This document shows positions 31,485 through 41,992 of a DNA stretch of 64,000 nt, piece by piece. The translations under genes were made by a program, and so were the position numbers. This stretch comes from Lumbricus rubellus (lineage: Eukaryota > Annelida > Clitellata > Crassiclitellata > Lumbricidae). Under the pieces are notes generated by a model. It ran no database searches and was not told the DNA's origin. It saw nothing but the letters and a program-made list of their open reading frames with translations. The DNA lies in contig OX243811.1 of NCBI GenBank assembly GCA_945859605.1, positions 61,701,445-61,765,444 on the forward strand. The letters are read 5' to 3'. How positions within the stretch are numbered: the stretch's first letter is position 1; every line of letters starts with the position of its first letter.

Positions 31485-32381
31485 AAACTGTATTAAGTAG
31501 AGATATTAGTAGCTATTGTGTTCTAATCGTGTAGTAGTTAGTGGTAATTAGAAACGTTTGTGACAATGAACTATGGAGAGGCGTGCATAAATCGTGTGGG
31601 AATTAATATCTGTTACAGGCTGGCCTAGATTTGGAACAAGTAGGTCAAATAACTGCCGAGAATAATCATAGCTTTATGATGCATTATATGCATGGATGAT
31701 GGGTTATAAATGTAACCCAACAGAAGTACGGAAATTATGGTCTCCACGAAGATATTATGGATTATCTTTGTGAGGTATTATACAAGTGAATCGTGGAATA
31801 AGTGAAGTATTAGAACTATGGAAACTATAATAAGCGTTTTGGAGTTGTGCGTAAGAAGGTGAATGCAGAAAATATAGATGTATACATACTGTGCCGAAGA
31901 CAATATGTATTAAAACGATTATGGGTGTCGGGCAATTAGGTCACCTAACCGCCTCCGGGCAGCCACCGACAAATAGGGATCGCCGGTGGGTGTGGTAAGA
32001 AATTTGATATGAGAAGTGTGCTGGATGCAGACCGACCGCTCATCGGTTGGAGATGCTTCTAAGCTGAAGATGAAGACGACAGTGACAAATGATTTGGCAC
32101 CTACATGGCATATTTCGGGTGGGGGAGGTGATATACAGGTCCACTTTACTGGATGTAGAATAGTAGGTGAATGTGGGAGGGGTGAATAAGGAACCCGCCC
32201 CCAAAGTGAACAAAGAGATGCTGGAATATTAGGCCCGAGTTCGCGTCCCTCTAGACAGTTCTGCAAAAATCGGAGGAGCACGAACACTGTAATTCTATAA
32301 GGCGAGTTAAAGGAAATTTTGTTTAAAACAAAAGGAAATGGCGTCGTGGGGGAAAACATTTATGAAGGGAGTTCGAACGGG
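31485..32381. other. Probable retroelement untranslated/LTR remnant
   Basis: No gene is seen. The first part follows the integrase stop and may be the 3' UTR and LTR of the gypsy relic. 31920-32260 is more GC-rich (gcctccgggcagccacc). No repeat pair was identified to define an LTR. Confidence 0.3.
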
Positions 32382-33122
32382 ATGGAAGAGGAAGCTGGCG
32401 TTAAGGAAGCGGATACCTCATTCGATGAGTTCTTGGAGCAGTTGGAGGGAGCGGAGAGCACGCCGAGGGATGCCAACAACGAAGGAGAAGCGCGTCCGCA
32501 CTCTACGATTTCTTCGGTCGGCCCAGATGCGGAAGTTGCAGATTACAACAATAATGCTCCAGTTCGCCCAGATAACCAGGAAGTTGTTGGGGGCAGATCC
32601 GTCATCACTCGGATCCCGGCGCCATCATGGAGGACGTATGCGACAGGAGTACTCTTCCTGATGATGGACAAGATGATGGTGCACAGGGCAAGGATGCTGC
32701 TACCGCAGGACATAGAGTATATAAGACAGGTGACGCCGCCGTTGGAGTCAGATGTCGACCCCATCCCAGCTATGGTTACCACCATCCAGGCGATTACGCA
32801 CACTCCTGGCGTATACGAGGTACTACGCACCTGGAACGATCGTCAGGGAGTGGTGGTAGTCGGAAGAAGATGCATGGTGCAAAAGTCGCACACTGTGGTG
32901 CATTTTGGATCCGCCGGGGACTTCGGATTATGGAGCTTGGCCATACAGTTGCTCCTACGCTTCATCCGTCAACGTATGCCCGCTCCCGAAGAGGAATTTC
33001 TCCGTAGTGTCCATGATATCTACCGCCATGCTGGCATGCACAGCTGGGCTGTAGAGGTGGCTGTGCATGCCATGTATTTGGTCTTGCACGCCAGCTGGGC
33101 GTGGGAAGTGCTATTCTGTTAA
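32382..33122 (+). CDS. Orphan ORF, 246 aa, unknown function
   Basis: The ATG at 32382 is the first ATG of a frame open from 32319. The N terminus is acidic (MEEEAGVKEADTSFDEF, FLEQLEGAE). The C-terminal ~150 residues are mixed hydrophobic (TYATGVLFLMMDKMMVHRAR, MYLVLHASWAWEVLF). There is no signal peptide and no recognised domain. It lies in a GC-richer patch between two LTR-like elements, so a retroelement accessory or gag remnant is plausible. I do not recognise the family. Confidence 0.35.
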   Translation: MEEEAGVKEADTSFDEFLEQLEGAESTPRDANNEGEARPHSTISSVGPDAEVADYNNNAPVRPDNQEVVGGRSVITRIPAPSWRTYATGVLFLMMDKMMVHRARMLLPQDIEYIRQVTPPLESDVDPIPAMVTTIQAITHTPGVYEVLRTWNDRQGVVVVGRRCMVQKSHTVVHFGSAGDFGLWSLAIQLLLRFIRQRMPAPEEEFLRSVHDIYRHAGMHSWAVEVAVHAMYLVLHASWAWEVLFC

Positions 33123-33475
33123 TACAGCTCTCAGAACTGATGTGATCGCGGAAGCAGACAACAGAATTATTAAGTGCTATCATGGTCTATTCAAGGTAAC
33201 GGTCTCCTTAGAATTGAACTATCGGATACTAGATTATTAACGTCGGACTATTGTCAATGTTATTATTATTATTTGTATTATTGTTAATCTAAGAAAAAAA
33301 ACTGAACACACAGCTCACATAATCCCGTCTTCGCTGTGCTCAGACTAGATGGGTAGGGGAGTGTGTGAGGAACCACTTGTACAGCCCCTTTAACTGCAAA
33401 ATGACTCGAGTTATAATTCCAAATTCTGTGAAACTGTGTGTTGCACGCGCTGTGGATGGAGAGTGTAAGCGCGTG

Positions 33476-33480
33476 TGATG

Positions 33481-33516
<36 letters not shown>
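33476..33516. repeat. (GT)n microsatellite
   Basis: About 18 GT units upstream of a TATA box. Long apparent ORFs across it are low-complexity artefacts. The 33123-33475 stretch before it holds no recognised gene. Confidence 0.95.
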
Positions 33517-33518
<2 letters not shown>

Positions 33519-33609
33519 AAATCGGCCGGATCTAGGGTCTGTACGATCTGATCGACCTGGATCCTTGCCAGGCCAAATGGAGACAACAACGGCGCTGGAA
33601 CATTCCTTT

Positions 33610-33625
33610 GGCGCGTATAAAAGGC
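33610..33625 (+). promoter_or_regulatory. TATA box of second LTR-like element
   Basis: gcgtataaaagg is a strong TATA consensus about 590 bp upstream of the gag-like ATG at 34214. An LTR promoter is inferred; LTR borders were not resolved. Confidence 0.4.
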
Positions 33626-34079
33626 CTTTTGCGAACGCCCAAAGCCGCCGACGTCCAGAAACGCACAAGGAAAGGATCTGCGCTGGAATAATTCGTGCCC
33701 GTAGACGAGGATTCGATGCCGTCTTCGTGAATTCGGAAGGATAGGAATCCTTTATTGAGAAAGGAGTGGAATTGTGCGAGGCAAAGTATTGGATAGCCTC
33801 CGGTGTTTCATTTGCGTTGCTAGGACCGGAATTCTATTATGTATGATTGCGAATACGGACTTTTTCTTCTTTCTGGGAAACGTTCTGCAACAGTAAAGGA
33901 CGAATTCAATGAACGGTGAAGTCGGGTAGTGTTTGTTTTGATCGAAGTCGGCTGTGGGAGTAAAGTGAGTGATTCGGGGAAAAACCCACACCATAAAATT
34001 CCATTTGTTCACGACCGCCACTCTTAACATAGGCTGTAGTGATAGCAAATGTGAAGAGACGTGACGACTATAGCTGTCA

Positions 34080-34130
34080 TATAAAATATTATTATTATTA
34101 TCATTGTTGTTATTATTATTATTATTATTA
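34080..34130. repeat. (TTA)n microsatellite
   Basis: Interrupted ATT/TTA repeat upstream of the gag-like gene. Confidence 0.9.
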
Positions 34131-34213
34131 CCATTGTTCGCTCCAATAGTACTGTAGTAGTTTTGCTGAACTATTAATCTGCTTTGTCAAAAATACAAAA
34201 GGATTATACCATC

Positions 34214-34957
34214 ATGTCTGTTTCACCTTCATTGAGAATGTTAGGAGATGAAGAAGAAGAAGAAGACAATCTAGAAATGAATAGGAATAGACCTACACAC
34301 ACATCACCTAATCCTATGTCTGCACTTGAAGTAATGTTGTCACAGATGACTCAGACTCTGAAAGGCATGGATGGAAGACAGAAAGAGATGGACGGAAGAC
34401 AGAGAGAAATGGACGGAAGACAGAGAGAAATGGATAGACGACAGCAAAGTATGGATGGACGAATGAATGAAGTGATTGGACGAGTGAGAGAAGTGGCAAA
34501 TTAACAGGAGGAGGTTAGAAGACATCTCTCTATGAGAACGACTGATTACATGTTTCTAACGGAACCTAATACAAATATAGGCCTACAGCAACAGGAGGAC
34601 AATGGAATTGACCAGACACGTATGAGTGGTTCTGGTAAGGTAATTTACAGAAGTGATGTCGGAGAGATGGAGGGAGAAAGAGTGGTGAGTGAGTATGCAA
34701 GACGATCGCAACCGGACCCTTGTCCTGAATCAAATAGGATAGCAGATAAGGATTCTGCCGCGCCAGCCACTGCGGACCTCGTAGAAGAAGAAGGGAACCG
34801 CCCGAGTCGGAGCAGAGTTAGATGTAGTGAACGGCTGAAAGGTAGGAGCCGGAGGGACTACGCCACACTGGATCGGGTTGGGTTACGCTCACCAGAAGAA
34901 GTCGATCGTCGACCCCAAATCCCGGAGTGGGGGTGGTACTCAAACGGGTCGGAGTAG
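34214..34957 (+). pseudogene. Gag-like coiled-coil protein of second LTR-like element, one in-frame stop
   Basis: The ATG at 34214 opens an acidic N terminus (DEEEEEDN) and a coiled coil built on four copies of a 7-residue unit DGRQREM (near residues 50-80). A TAA at 34502 stops the frame, but the same phase is open on both sides (QEEVRRHLSMRTT onwards) to 34957. The C-terminal part is basic (NRPSRSRVRCSERLKGRSRR). A word ggagtagcgccc follows the stop at 34964 and also occurs at 30630 in the other gag-only element, which links the two families. Confidence 0.5.
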
Positions 34958-35110
34958 CGCCCTTCCCGGCCACTTCCATAACGACGTACGGCCCTAATGG
35001 GGGAGGGACTCTCCCTCGAGAGACGCCAGTCCCAACGGATAGGGAGCGACTCAGCAGGGGGGAGGAACGTACATCACGTGAATCTTCCGTTTTCAGCGTA
35101 AACAACCTCT

Positions 35111-36564
35111 ATGTCCAACAAGATGGCTGCACAGAATCGGCCAATTAGATTTTCGAAGAAAATACTAAATTCTAGCGATATGCAAGCCATTCTGGACGAC
35201 GAAAACAGGTAAGTATAGTAGTATTTAGTGGGAAGTACGCTATCTAGATATTGAGTAAAGTTAAGTAAGGTGAAGACTAGTCAAGACTCTTAGTGCCAGC
35301 CCTACAGTCGCAGCGTGGGCAAAGTTACAGTAACTATAGCGTGTCCTACATGGAATAAAGCCATAATTATTTTTTTATCAGGCCAAAATTAATTCCAGCT
35401 TTGCCTAATAATAATAATAGTGCAATAATTACAGTTTGCTCGTTGATGTATGTTTTGCTAACGTGTACAATCAGAGCATGTTTTAGGAAAAATTTATCAC
35501 TGCACAATGTATAGGCCTTATAGGCCTAGGTGTACATTTATCACATTGATTAATTTTGTTCGGGTCTTATGTCTATTATTAAACTCTAGCACTGATTCAG
35601 TGAATTAAAACCCCTACCAGTAAAATATGGGCCTAAGACTTCAATCGTGGAAATCATAAATTATGATTAAATTCAGTGAAACATTTATTAATTTATACAA
35701 ATAGTTTGATTATGGTAACTGCACAAACAGCCTTTCGTGACCGTGATAAATTGAAAAGTCTTTTCAATTTATCACTGCACATTGTGTGTTAAAACAAGCC
35801 CTGTGTACAATGATCTATTTAATAATACCAGTCCTGGTAAAGTGCCAACCCTACTAATTTGTATTGCATAGTAATTGTGATTATACTGTTACTTCCAGAA
35901 TTGATTATAGCAATGACGAAGATTTTGATGTTGCGGAATATTGTGAGCTCGCTACAATGTCAGTCCAAGATGCTAATGATGACGAGGGAATGTCGCTGCC
36001 ATCGACATTAACAGGACCAGCGATCGTTAAAATTTCACAAGTACTGGAACCCACAGTGACTGTTGAAGACGAACACTTACTGTTATGCGAAACCTGTGGA
36101 CTATTTCAGAGTGAGGGTTGTTTATGTCAAAGAGAAGTTGCACGTTACTGTGATCATGAGGCTTCATTCAGGGCTTATGATCATACGTATGGAGTTCGCT
36201 CGACTGTGAGAAAGCATGAAAGAACTGGAAATGCATTGACGAGGAAACGAATGCGTAACGAATCCGAATGGGAATCACAAACTAGAAAGCGTTTACGACA
36301 AGGCGGGCAAGCATACATCACTAAACGTGGTCATCAAGCACCTTCCAAAGGTGTTAAGGCTTGCAAGATTGACCACACTGAATGTCGCTTTAAGTGTGCA
36401 ACCAGCATAACCGCAGAAGGCCGACAAAAAATTCACCATGAGCACTGGTTGTTGTCTGATGATGATAAGCGCCATTTCTATCTTAGGACGACGGCTGTAA
36501 AGGAAAAGGCAAGAATCCGGCGAGCTACGAATAAATTTCCGAACAGGAAGAAGATGAGCTACCG
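35111..36564 (+). CDS. QNRN-family protein, N-terminal exons (locus 3)
   Basis: Exon 1 (35111-35208, MSNKMAAQNRPIRFSKK onwards) ends aacag|gtaagt. Exon 2 starts at 35899 after acttccag. Phases agree (2 to 2), and the joined frame continues as IDYSNDEDFDV. Exon 2 carries a Cys motif (CETCGLFQSEGC) and the family basic/Cys domain: KRMRNESEWESQTRKRLRQ, GQAYITKRGHQAPSK and ECRFKC. A donor ccg|gtaagg at 36565 precedes the in-frame stop at 36566, so a further exon is expected. The catalytic half is not found next door; a candidate exon lies at 43926-44685. There is no tandem repeat array, unlike loci 1 and 2. Confidence 0.5.
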
Positions 36565-36577
36565 GTAAGGGAGACCC

Positions 36578-37015
36578 GTGTAATTTGGACCGTCGTGTAA
36601 TTTGGACCAACGCTATATTTCCCATTGCTCTTACTTATTTACCGGAATCCTCTTTATTCAATTCTTTGGCACAGGCCGCCATATTTGTTTCGAAGTCTAT
36701 CGCTGGAGATCCGAGTTAAAATCATTAAAATCAAGTTCAAAGGTTTGTGCGTTACATGATAATTGTCAGCTCCAAGTTATCTGTTGTTTTAAAATATATT
36801 AAAAGGCATCATAAAACCAAACCGAACTTCTATGTGTTCGGAATTTTATGCCGTTTTCACTGTATTTAAAGTTGTGGTTGCCGCCCTTCAGCATTTTTTA
36901 GATTCACACATTCTATGGTCATATAGACAGTCGTGTAATTTGGACCGATGCTAATTGTGTAATATGGACCAGGGTCCATATTACACGCTAGATGGTCCAA
37001 ATTACACGCATCATA
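36578..37015. repeat. Array of tgtaatttggacc words, partly palindromic
   Basis: Direct copies lie at about 36582 and 36594, more at about 36933, and an inverted pair centres on ggaccagggtcc near 36970. A final inverted copy lies near 36995. Between them is AT-rich DNA. It could be the 5' subterminal region of the Tigger element at 37145 or a separate MITE. Confidence 0.6.
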
Positions 37016-37144
37016 TTTCAGTACAAGTGCTGCGGTTGTTTAAGCTGAAATAAGATATAAACACATCGGTTATTTTTCATCTCAATAATATTTGTTAGAC
37101 TTTGATGCATTTCTATTTATAGGGTCGTTTATTCTGAATCGACC

Positions 37145-38689
37145 ATGACAACCCGAGCAGCTAGAATGTCTAAGGGAAAACACGGCAAATGGACTTCAGC
37201 AGATATGTCGTCTGCCTTAGAAGGTCTTAGCAATGGGATGGGCCTCAACGCTGCCGCCAAGGCATTCGGAGTTCCAAAAGCAGGCTCAAACAAATTTGCA
37301 CAAGGTGACGTCAAGCATCTGGGTAGACACTCGGACCTTCCACCTGAATTGGAGGATCAGCTGGTGAAGCATATTTTGGAAATGGAGGCGATGTTCTATG
37401 GCTTTAGCACAAAGAGTCTACGCAAACTGGCGTTTCAAATAGCTAATATTAACAAATTTGTGAACAGGTTTAATAAAGAAAAACAAGAGGCTGGAAAGAA
37501 ATGGCTCGCTCTTTTTCTAAAACGTCATCCGGAAATCTCTGTCCGCAGTCCACAGTCAACGTCATTGGCCAGAGCATCGGGTTTCAACAGGAAAAGAGTG
37601 AGTGCATTTTTTGATCTGTTGGAAAAACTGGTTAAAGAACATCATTTGACCGCTGATAGAATTTATAACACAGATGAAAAAGGGTTGACTGCAGTTCAAA
37701 AGCCAGGAAAAGTTTTAGCTAAAAAGGGAAAGTCACAGGTAGGAAGTATCACGTCTGCTGAAAAAGGAGCCAACGTTACTTTTGTGTGCTGTATGAGCGC
37801 GTCTGGACATTTTATCCCGCTCATGGCTGTCTTTCCACGAAAAAGAATGAGTCCACAACTTGAAGATGGTGCTCCTCCTGGTACACTTTTCAAATGTCAG
37901 GAGAACGGCTGGATGACGGTGGACTTATTTGGAGAATGGATGTCACATTTCATTGCATTTGCTAAGCCAGATCCAGCTCGGAAAGTTCTTCTGATAGTTG
38001 ACGGGCATGTTTCTCACACTCACAACTTGAAAGCACTGCAGATGGCTAGGGAAGCTGGAATTGTTATGTTGTCTTTACCCAGCCATACCACCCATCGTAT
38101 GCAACCACTGGATGTGGCTTTTTTTCGTCCATTAAATATTTATTATGGTCAAGAAGCAGATAAGTGGATGCGACATAACCCCGGACGGCCACTCACACAC
38201 TATCAGGTGTGTAACATATTTGGGATCGCATATCACAGAGCTGCATCACTTGAGACGGCCGCAAATGGCTTCAGAAATGCAGGAATTTGGCCTGTTGACT
38301 GTGATGTCTTCAAAGACTGTGATTTCGCACCATCAGATGTGACCTATATGGAACAAACACCTGCTAACACTAGTGTTAATGTGTCTGCAATGGCCGCAGC
38401 GGGAGTTGAAGACATTTTGGTGAACAATGCTGTGCATCTACTGCCTCCAGATCTACCTGGTCAAAATGCTGGTACACCCGTTGCATTAACAAGTGCATCG
38501 GTTACATTACCTCAAGCTGCTTTCCATTCGTTTGCTGATGGAGTTGAAGACATTTTGGTCAACAATGCTGTGCATCTACTGCCTCCAGATCTACCTGGTC
38601 AAAATGCTGGTACACCCGTTGCATTAACAAGTGCATCGGTTACATTACCTCAAATTAATATTTCATCTGTGTTGAGGTCAAAGTATTGA
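37145..38689 (+). CDS. Tigger/pogo transposase, intact, 514 aa
   Basis: The ATG at 37145 opens an unbroken frame. Domains: a psq-type helix-turn-helix (residues ~15-60, SALEGLSNGMGLNAAAKAFG), a CENP-B-like HTH (~70-135, FYGFSTKSLRKLAFQIA, WLALFLKRHPEISVRSP), then a DDE core with YNTDEKGL (Asp177), LLIVDGHVSHT (Asp286) and HRMQPLDVAFF (Asp323). The C terminus has a tandem duplication of 46 residues (GVEDILVNNAVHLLPPDL unit at 38403 and 38541, offset 138 bp). All three catalytic Asp residues are present and no stops occur, so this is potentially a recently active or conserved copy. The following interval 38690-39038 contains no gene I recognise. Confidence 0.9.
   Translation: MTTRAARMSKGKHGKWTSADMSSALEGLSNGMGLNAAAKAFGVPKAGSNKFAQGDVKHLGRHSDLPPELEDQLVKHILEMEAMFYGFSTKSLRKLAFQIANINKFVNRFNKEKQEAGKKWLALFLKRHPEISVRSPQSTSLARASGFNRKRVSAFFDLLEKLVKEHHLTADRIYNTDEKGLTAVQKPGKVLAKKGKSQVGSITSAEKGANVTFVCCMSASGHFIPLMAVFPRKRMSPQLEDGAPPGTLFKCQENGWMTVDLFGEWMSHFIAFAKPDPARKVLLIVDGHVSHTHNLKALQMAREAGIVMLSLPSHTTHRMQPLDVAFFRPLNIYYGQEADKWMRHNPGRPLTHYQVCNIFGIAYHRAASLETAANGFRNAGIWPVDCDVFKDCDFAPSDVTYMEQTPANTSVNVSAMAAAGVEDILVNNAVHLLPPDLPGQNAGTPVALTSASVTLPQAAFHSFADGVEDILVNNAVHLLPPDLPGQNAGTPVALTSASVTLPQINISSVLRSKY
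38403..38655 (+). repeat. In-frame 138-bp tandem duplication in the Tigger C terminus
   Basis: Two nearly identical copies (g/c difference at ttttggtg versus ttttggtc) keep the reading frame, adding 46 residues outside the catalytic core. Confidence 0.9.
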
Positions 38690-39329
38690 TAAAAATTGAG
38701 AAATGCAACCCTCTATGTCCAACATTTATGATGGTTTGTTAGGAAAAAAAATTCCAAAAATCACCTTTCAACCAGAGTTCAAATCAACTATAACAATCTT
38801 AGAGAGCATAAGCCAAGGTGTCTTGAAAACTAATTTACTACTTATTTATGTGATAAGATTGTGTCCAATATGTGCTCAAACTTTACATTTCCAATTACTC
38901 AAAAGTAATGTTTGAGGACATAGGGGAAGTTACTCCTCAGCCGACAATTTATTAATTTTGAGACCTATTCTTCTGTTCTAGTATGCCTACTCCATAAATT
39001 TTGAACTATCGTGTGTTTACAGATATTCACTTATTCAGTATGGGTCGCAATTATAAACGCACGACTACGAGAGGGTCATATGGTGAGGAGAAGATGAAAC
39101 AAGCTTTATAGCAACTGACTGCGGTGAAGTGTTGCGAAGAAGTTTGGAATACCAAGGAGAACTCTTCAGAGACACATGAAGGGGCAAGTGAGGAATCCTG
39201 GCAAAAAGGGTGCGCCGACAAAACGGCGCAGGACAAAACGGCGCCGACATCACGGCGCCGACATAACGGCGCAGGACAAAGACTACGATACCCGTTTAGT
39301 AATTGTTTGCTTACATCGGGAGGCAAAGA

Positions 39330-39680
39330 AGGGGCAGACGCGGAAATCCCAGGTTTGCCATGGGCTTATGGAACGTACGTGATCGTGTAGCTGACAACCT
39401 TCCACGTACGAACAACTCTGTGGAAGCGTGGCATCGATCCTTCCAACAGACCGTCAATTGCCATCATCCGTCGGTTCACAAACTTGTTCAGCACTTCCGT
39501 CAAGAGCAGGCTCACTATGAATTGAAGATGGAGAGATATCGTTCCGGATTCCGGGAACGAGGTTCATCCAAGTCAGTATACGTTCGTTTAAATCAGCGTC
39601 TGCAGGCTTTAACTCCAACATATGGAGCAGTGCCGCTGGCCAATTATTTGCGTGGTATCGCCAAAAACGTTCGTATTTGA
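39330..39680 (+). pseudogene. C-terminal fragment of MULE transposase
   Basis: The frame reads through WNVRDRVADNLPRTNNSVEA, then WHRSFQQTVNCHHPSVH and LRGIAKNVRI before a stop at 39678. The LPRTNNS.E.WH motif is typical of the C-terminal end of animal MULE transposases. The N-terminal and catalytic parts are missing. Confidence 0.75.
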
Positions 39681-40070
39681 ACTATAAGACTTGATGCAAA
39701 TGATCAGTTGATTACTAGTATAACGTTCATATTTTAACTTCAGGACTTGATGAAGATGATCAGTTTTTTCTATTTCCTAGTTTAGTATATTGTGACTATT
39801 ACTGCTATAAAAACGTCTGTTAACAATATAACTTGATGCATATGATCATTTGATTATCTTCAGTAGTTTCTTATATTTTTAGACTTCTACTTTCTACTAC
39901 TATAACGTTCGTATTTGAACTATAAGACTTGATGCAAATGATCAGTTGATTACTAGTATAACGTTCATATTTTAACTTCAGGACTTGATGAACATGATCA
40001 GTTTTTTCTATTTCCTAGATTAGTATATTGTGACTATTACTGCTATAAAAACGTCTGTTAACTATATTAC
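39668..40070. repeat. Tandem duplication (~239-bp offset) in the MULE 3' region
   Basis: The sequence cgttcgtatttgaactataa followed by gacttgatgcaaatgatc occurs at 39668 and again at about 39907, each followed by the same AT-rich block to aaaacgtctgttaac. Confidence 0.85.
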
Positions 40071-41023
40071 TTGATTATCTGAGTGTTTGTACCAATTAAA
40101 CAAAGTACTAATAAAATAATTTGCTTTGAAAATGCGCCGTTTTGTCGGCGCCGTTTTGTGGGTGCGCCGTTTTGTCGGCGCCGTTATGTCGACGCCGTTT
40201 TGTCCTGCGCCGTTTTGTCGGGGTGCCGGCAAAAAGTGTCTAGGAAGATTTGAGACTGTGCCGAGTGCTGAATTTAAAAAAAGAACTTGTTGTGCATGCG
40301 TTGGAACTACAACGATTCTATGGATTGACGCAGTGTGACATTAGACGATTGGCTTTTCAAATAGCAGACAAGGAAAAAACTAAATCATCCAATCGATAAG
40401 AGGTAGAGATGTGTCAGGTGATGTTGCTTCAGTGCCAGTTGGTGGTGGAGATGTGTCAGGTGATGTTGCTTCAGTGCCAGTTGGTGGTGGAGATAAACAG
40501 CATATTGGCTCTGCATCCTTTCCAAAAGCACCACCCCTTAAAAATAAACGAAACAGGTCTTGACTTCTTCACCATACAAGACCATGGCTGTAGCAAAACC
40601 TCAGAAAAAGGTGAAACCAAAGGCTGAGAAAGTGCATACATAGGTGTTGGCACAATCAAAGTCTGTTGCACGTAAAAAATTGAAACTGAGTAACTCTGAT
40701 AATACACCATGCAACATGTGCACCAAGCGGTATAATGAACCACCTTTTGAGCCATGGCAACAGTGTCCCACATGCTAAAAGTGGTACCACGAGAGTTGTG
40801 GTCCCGATGACACTGCAGTTTGTTATTACTGCCAAATGATTTTTTCGAAATACACTCAATTTATTTACTCAAATAAATTTCCAGAATAGCTACTTTGTAC
40901 CTTTCATGGATACAGATGAACACATACAATTTTATATTTTTATTTCTATATTGATCGAAAATATTAAGATTTTTGAATATGGGGATGCATCTTAGGAACT
41001 TTCCCCTGGGCTAGTTAAACTAC

Positions 41024-41090
41024 TGTACTTACCAAAACAGAAATGCCATCTTGTCCTCTGTAATTCTTTCCACACTACAAAGTGGGGAAA
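41024..41090 (+). repeat. 67-bp duplicate of QNRN locus-4 coding sequence
   Basis: Identical over 67 bases to 44127-44193 (tgtacttaccaaaacagaaa to caaagtggggaaa), about 3.1 kb apart. It encodes the YQNRN region there. It is an isolated fragment. Confidence 0.9.
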
Positions 41091-41214
41091 GAATTGAGTC
41101 GGTTTAATATCTTTAATATCGTCGCCTGAGAATTATAAGGTAAACTGTGGTCACTTTGACATTGGGGTTACTTGCAAACTTATATCTTTGTGGTAGCCTA
41201 AATGCTTTTCAAGG

Positions 41215-41492
41215 GCTGATGAAACACTAATCGACAAGGGGCCTTCTCAACTAGTAATGCTATCAAATCATTTGAGGCCTGTGGAATATATCCACTTCAA
41301 AGACAGAAGATAACTCCTGACAAACTATCCACTTCATTGCCATTAACGCATCCGGACGAAAGTCCTGACCCCAGTGGCATTTCTTGTCAGAATTTACAAG
41401 AAACCAGTTTATCGAGTCAAGTAGGTTTGCCGGCAGCACCTGCGGATTATGACTGCGCACGGCCTCAAGGGACCGAGCCTGCATGACGTTGT
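41215..41492 (+). pseudogene. pogo/Tigger C-terminal fragment
   Basis: The frame reads STSNAIKSFEACGIYPLQRQ, then KITPDKLSTS and HPDESPDPSG to a TGA at about 41486. The AIK.FEACGIYP motif follows the DDE core in Tigger proteins. No core is present upstream. The remainder to 41976 holds nothing recognised. Confidence 0.6.
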
Positions 41493-41992
41493 TAGGATGA
41501 CCACAGTGGCCCGAATGCCATATGCGGACCCGGCTTAGAGGGGGTTTGCAGGGCAGCAGGAACGCAGCAGACTGCAGGCTATTTTGGACCGTTTGATCAG
41601 AATGCACTACCTTCCTAAGGACAATGCTATCTATTGTTGACGTCCGTTTCAAAGTTTTACTTAAATTTTTCATTTCGTATGAAATATAGATACGTTTTGA
41701 AGTTTAATTGCATTTTATGGAATCCCGAAAAAGGTTAGCTCATGAATTTATTTGTTTATTTGAAAACCAGTATTTTATTGATTAGTATATTACTAATTAG
41801 TGTTCTTAGTCAGTAGGCTATGTTTATTGCCCGTGCGCGGGGCATGATTGGTTTATGAATAAAATGTTTTTATTGTCGATCCTTTATAAAGGATCGTAGG
41901 GACACGATATACCTAAAAATTAACATATGTATAACATGTGTAGTTTTCAACAAATATACTACTGAAACCACTTTGATTGGTCTTGTATTTCA

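Larger units (their letters stand above)
39209..40227 (+). mobile_element. Mutator-like (MULE) element, 1,019 bp, 9-bp target duplication
   Basis: The terminal inverted repeats start ggtgcgccgacaaaacggcg and end with the reverse complement of ggcaccccgacaaaacggcg. Both ends are built of repeated gacaaaacggcgc words. The 9-bp duplication ggcaaaaag lies at 39200-39208 and 40228-40236, as expected for MULEs. It is internally deleted, with only a C-terminal transposase piece left. Confidence 0.9.
39039..40870 (+). pseudogene. pogo-like relic carrying a Mutator-like insertion
   Basis: The ATG at 39039 starts MGRNYKRTTTRGSYGEE, a psq-type start, but stops and shifts follow. After the insertion (39209-40227) the helix-turn-helix part resumes (LVVHALELQRFYGLTQ, DIRRLAFQIADKEK). 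It then jumps to a C-terminal piece with two 14-residue repeats (GDVSGDVASVPVGG, 42 bp) and a Cys-rich end (NMCTKRYNEPPFEPWQQC, WYHESC) with an internal TAA. The catalytic domain is deleted. The GDVSGDVASVP repeat ties it to the relic at 28279-29085. Confidence 0.7.

Noticed and set aside
33411..33744. Short frames across the (GT)n tract
   Set aside because: Low-complexity translation of a microsatellite into Cys/Val or Thr/His runs.
36578..37015. Assigning the tgtaatttggacc array to the QNRN family
   Set aside because: It lies between QNRN locus 3 and the Tigger gene; the pattern is not repeated at other QNRN loci, so ownership is left open.
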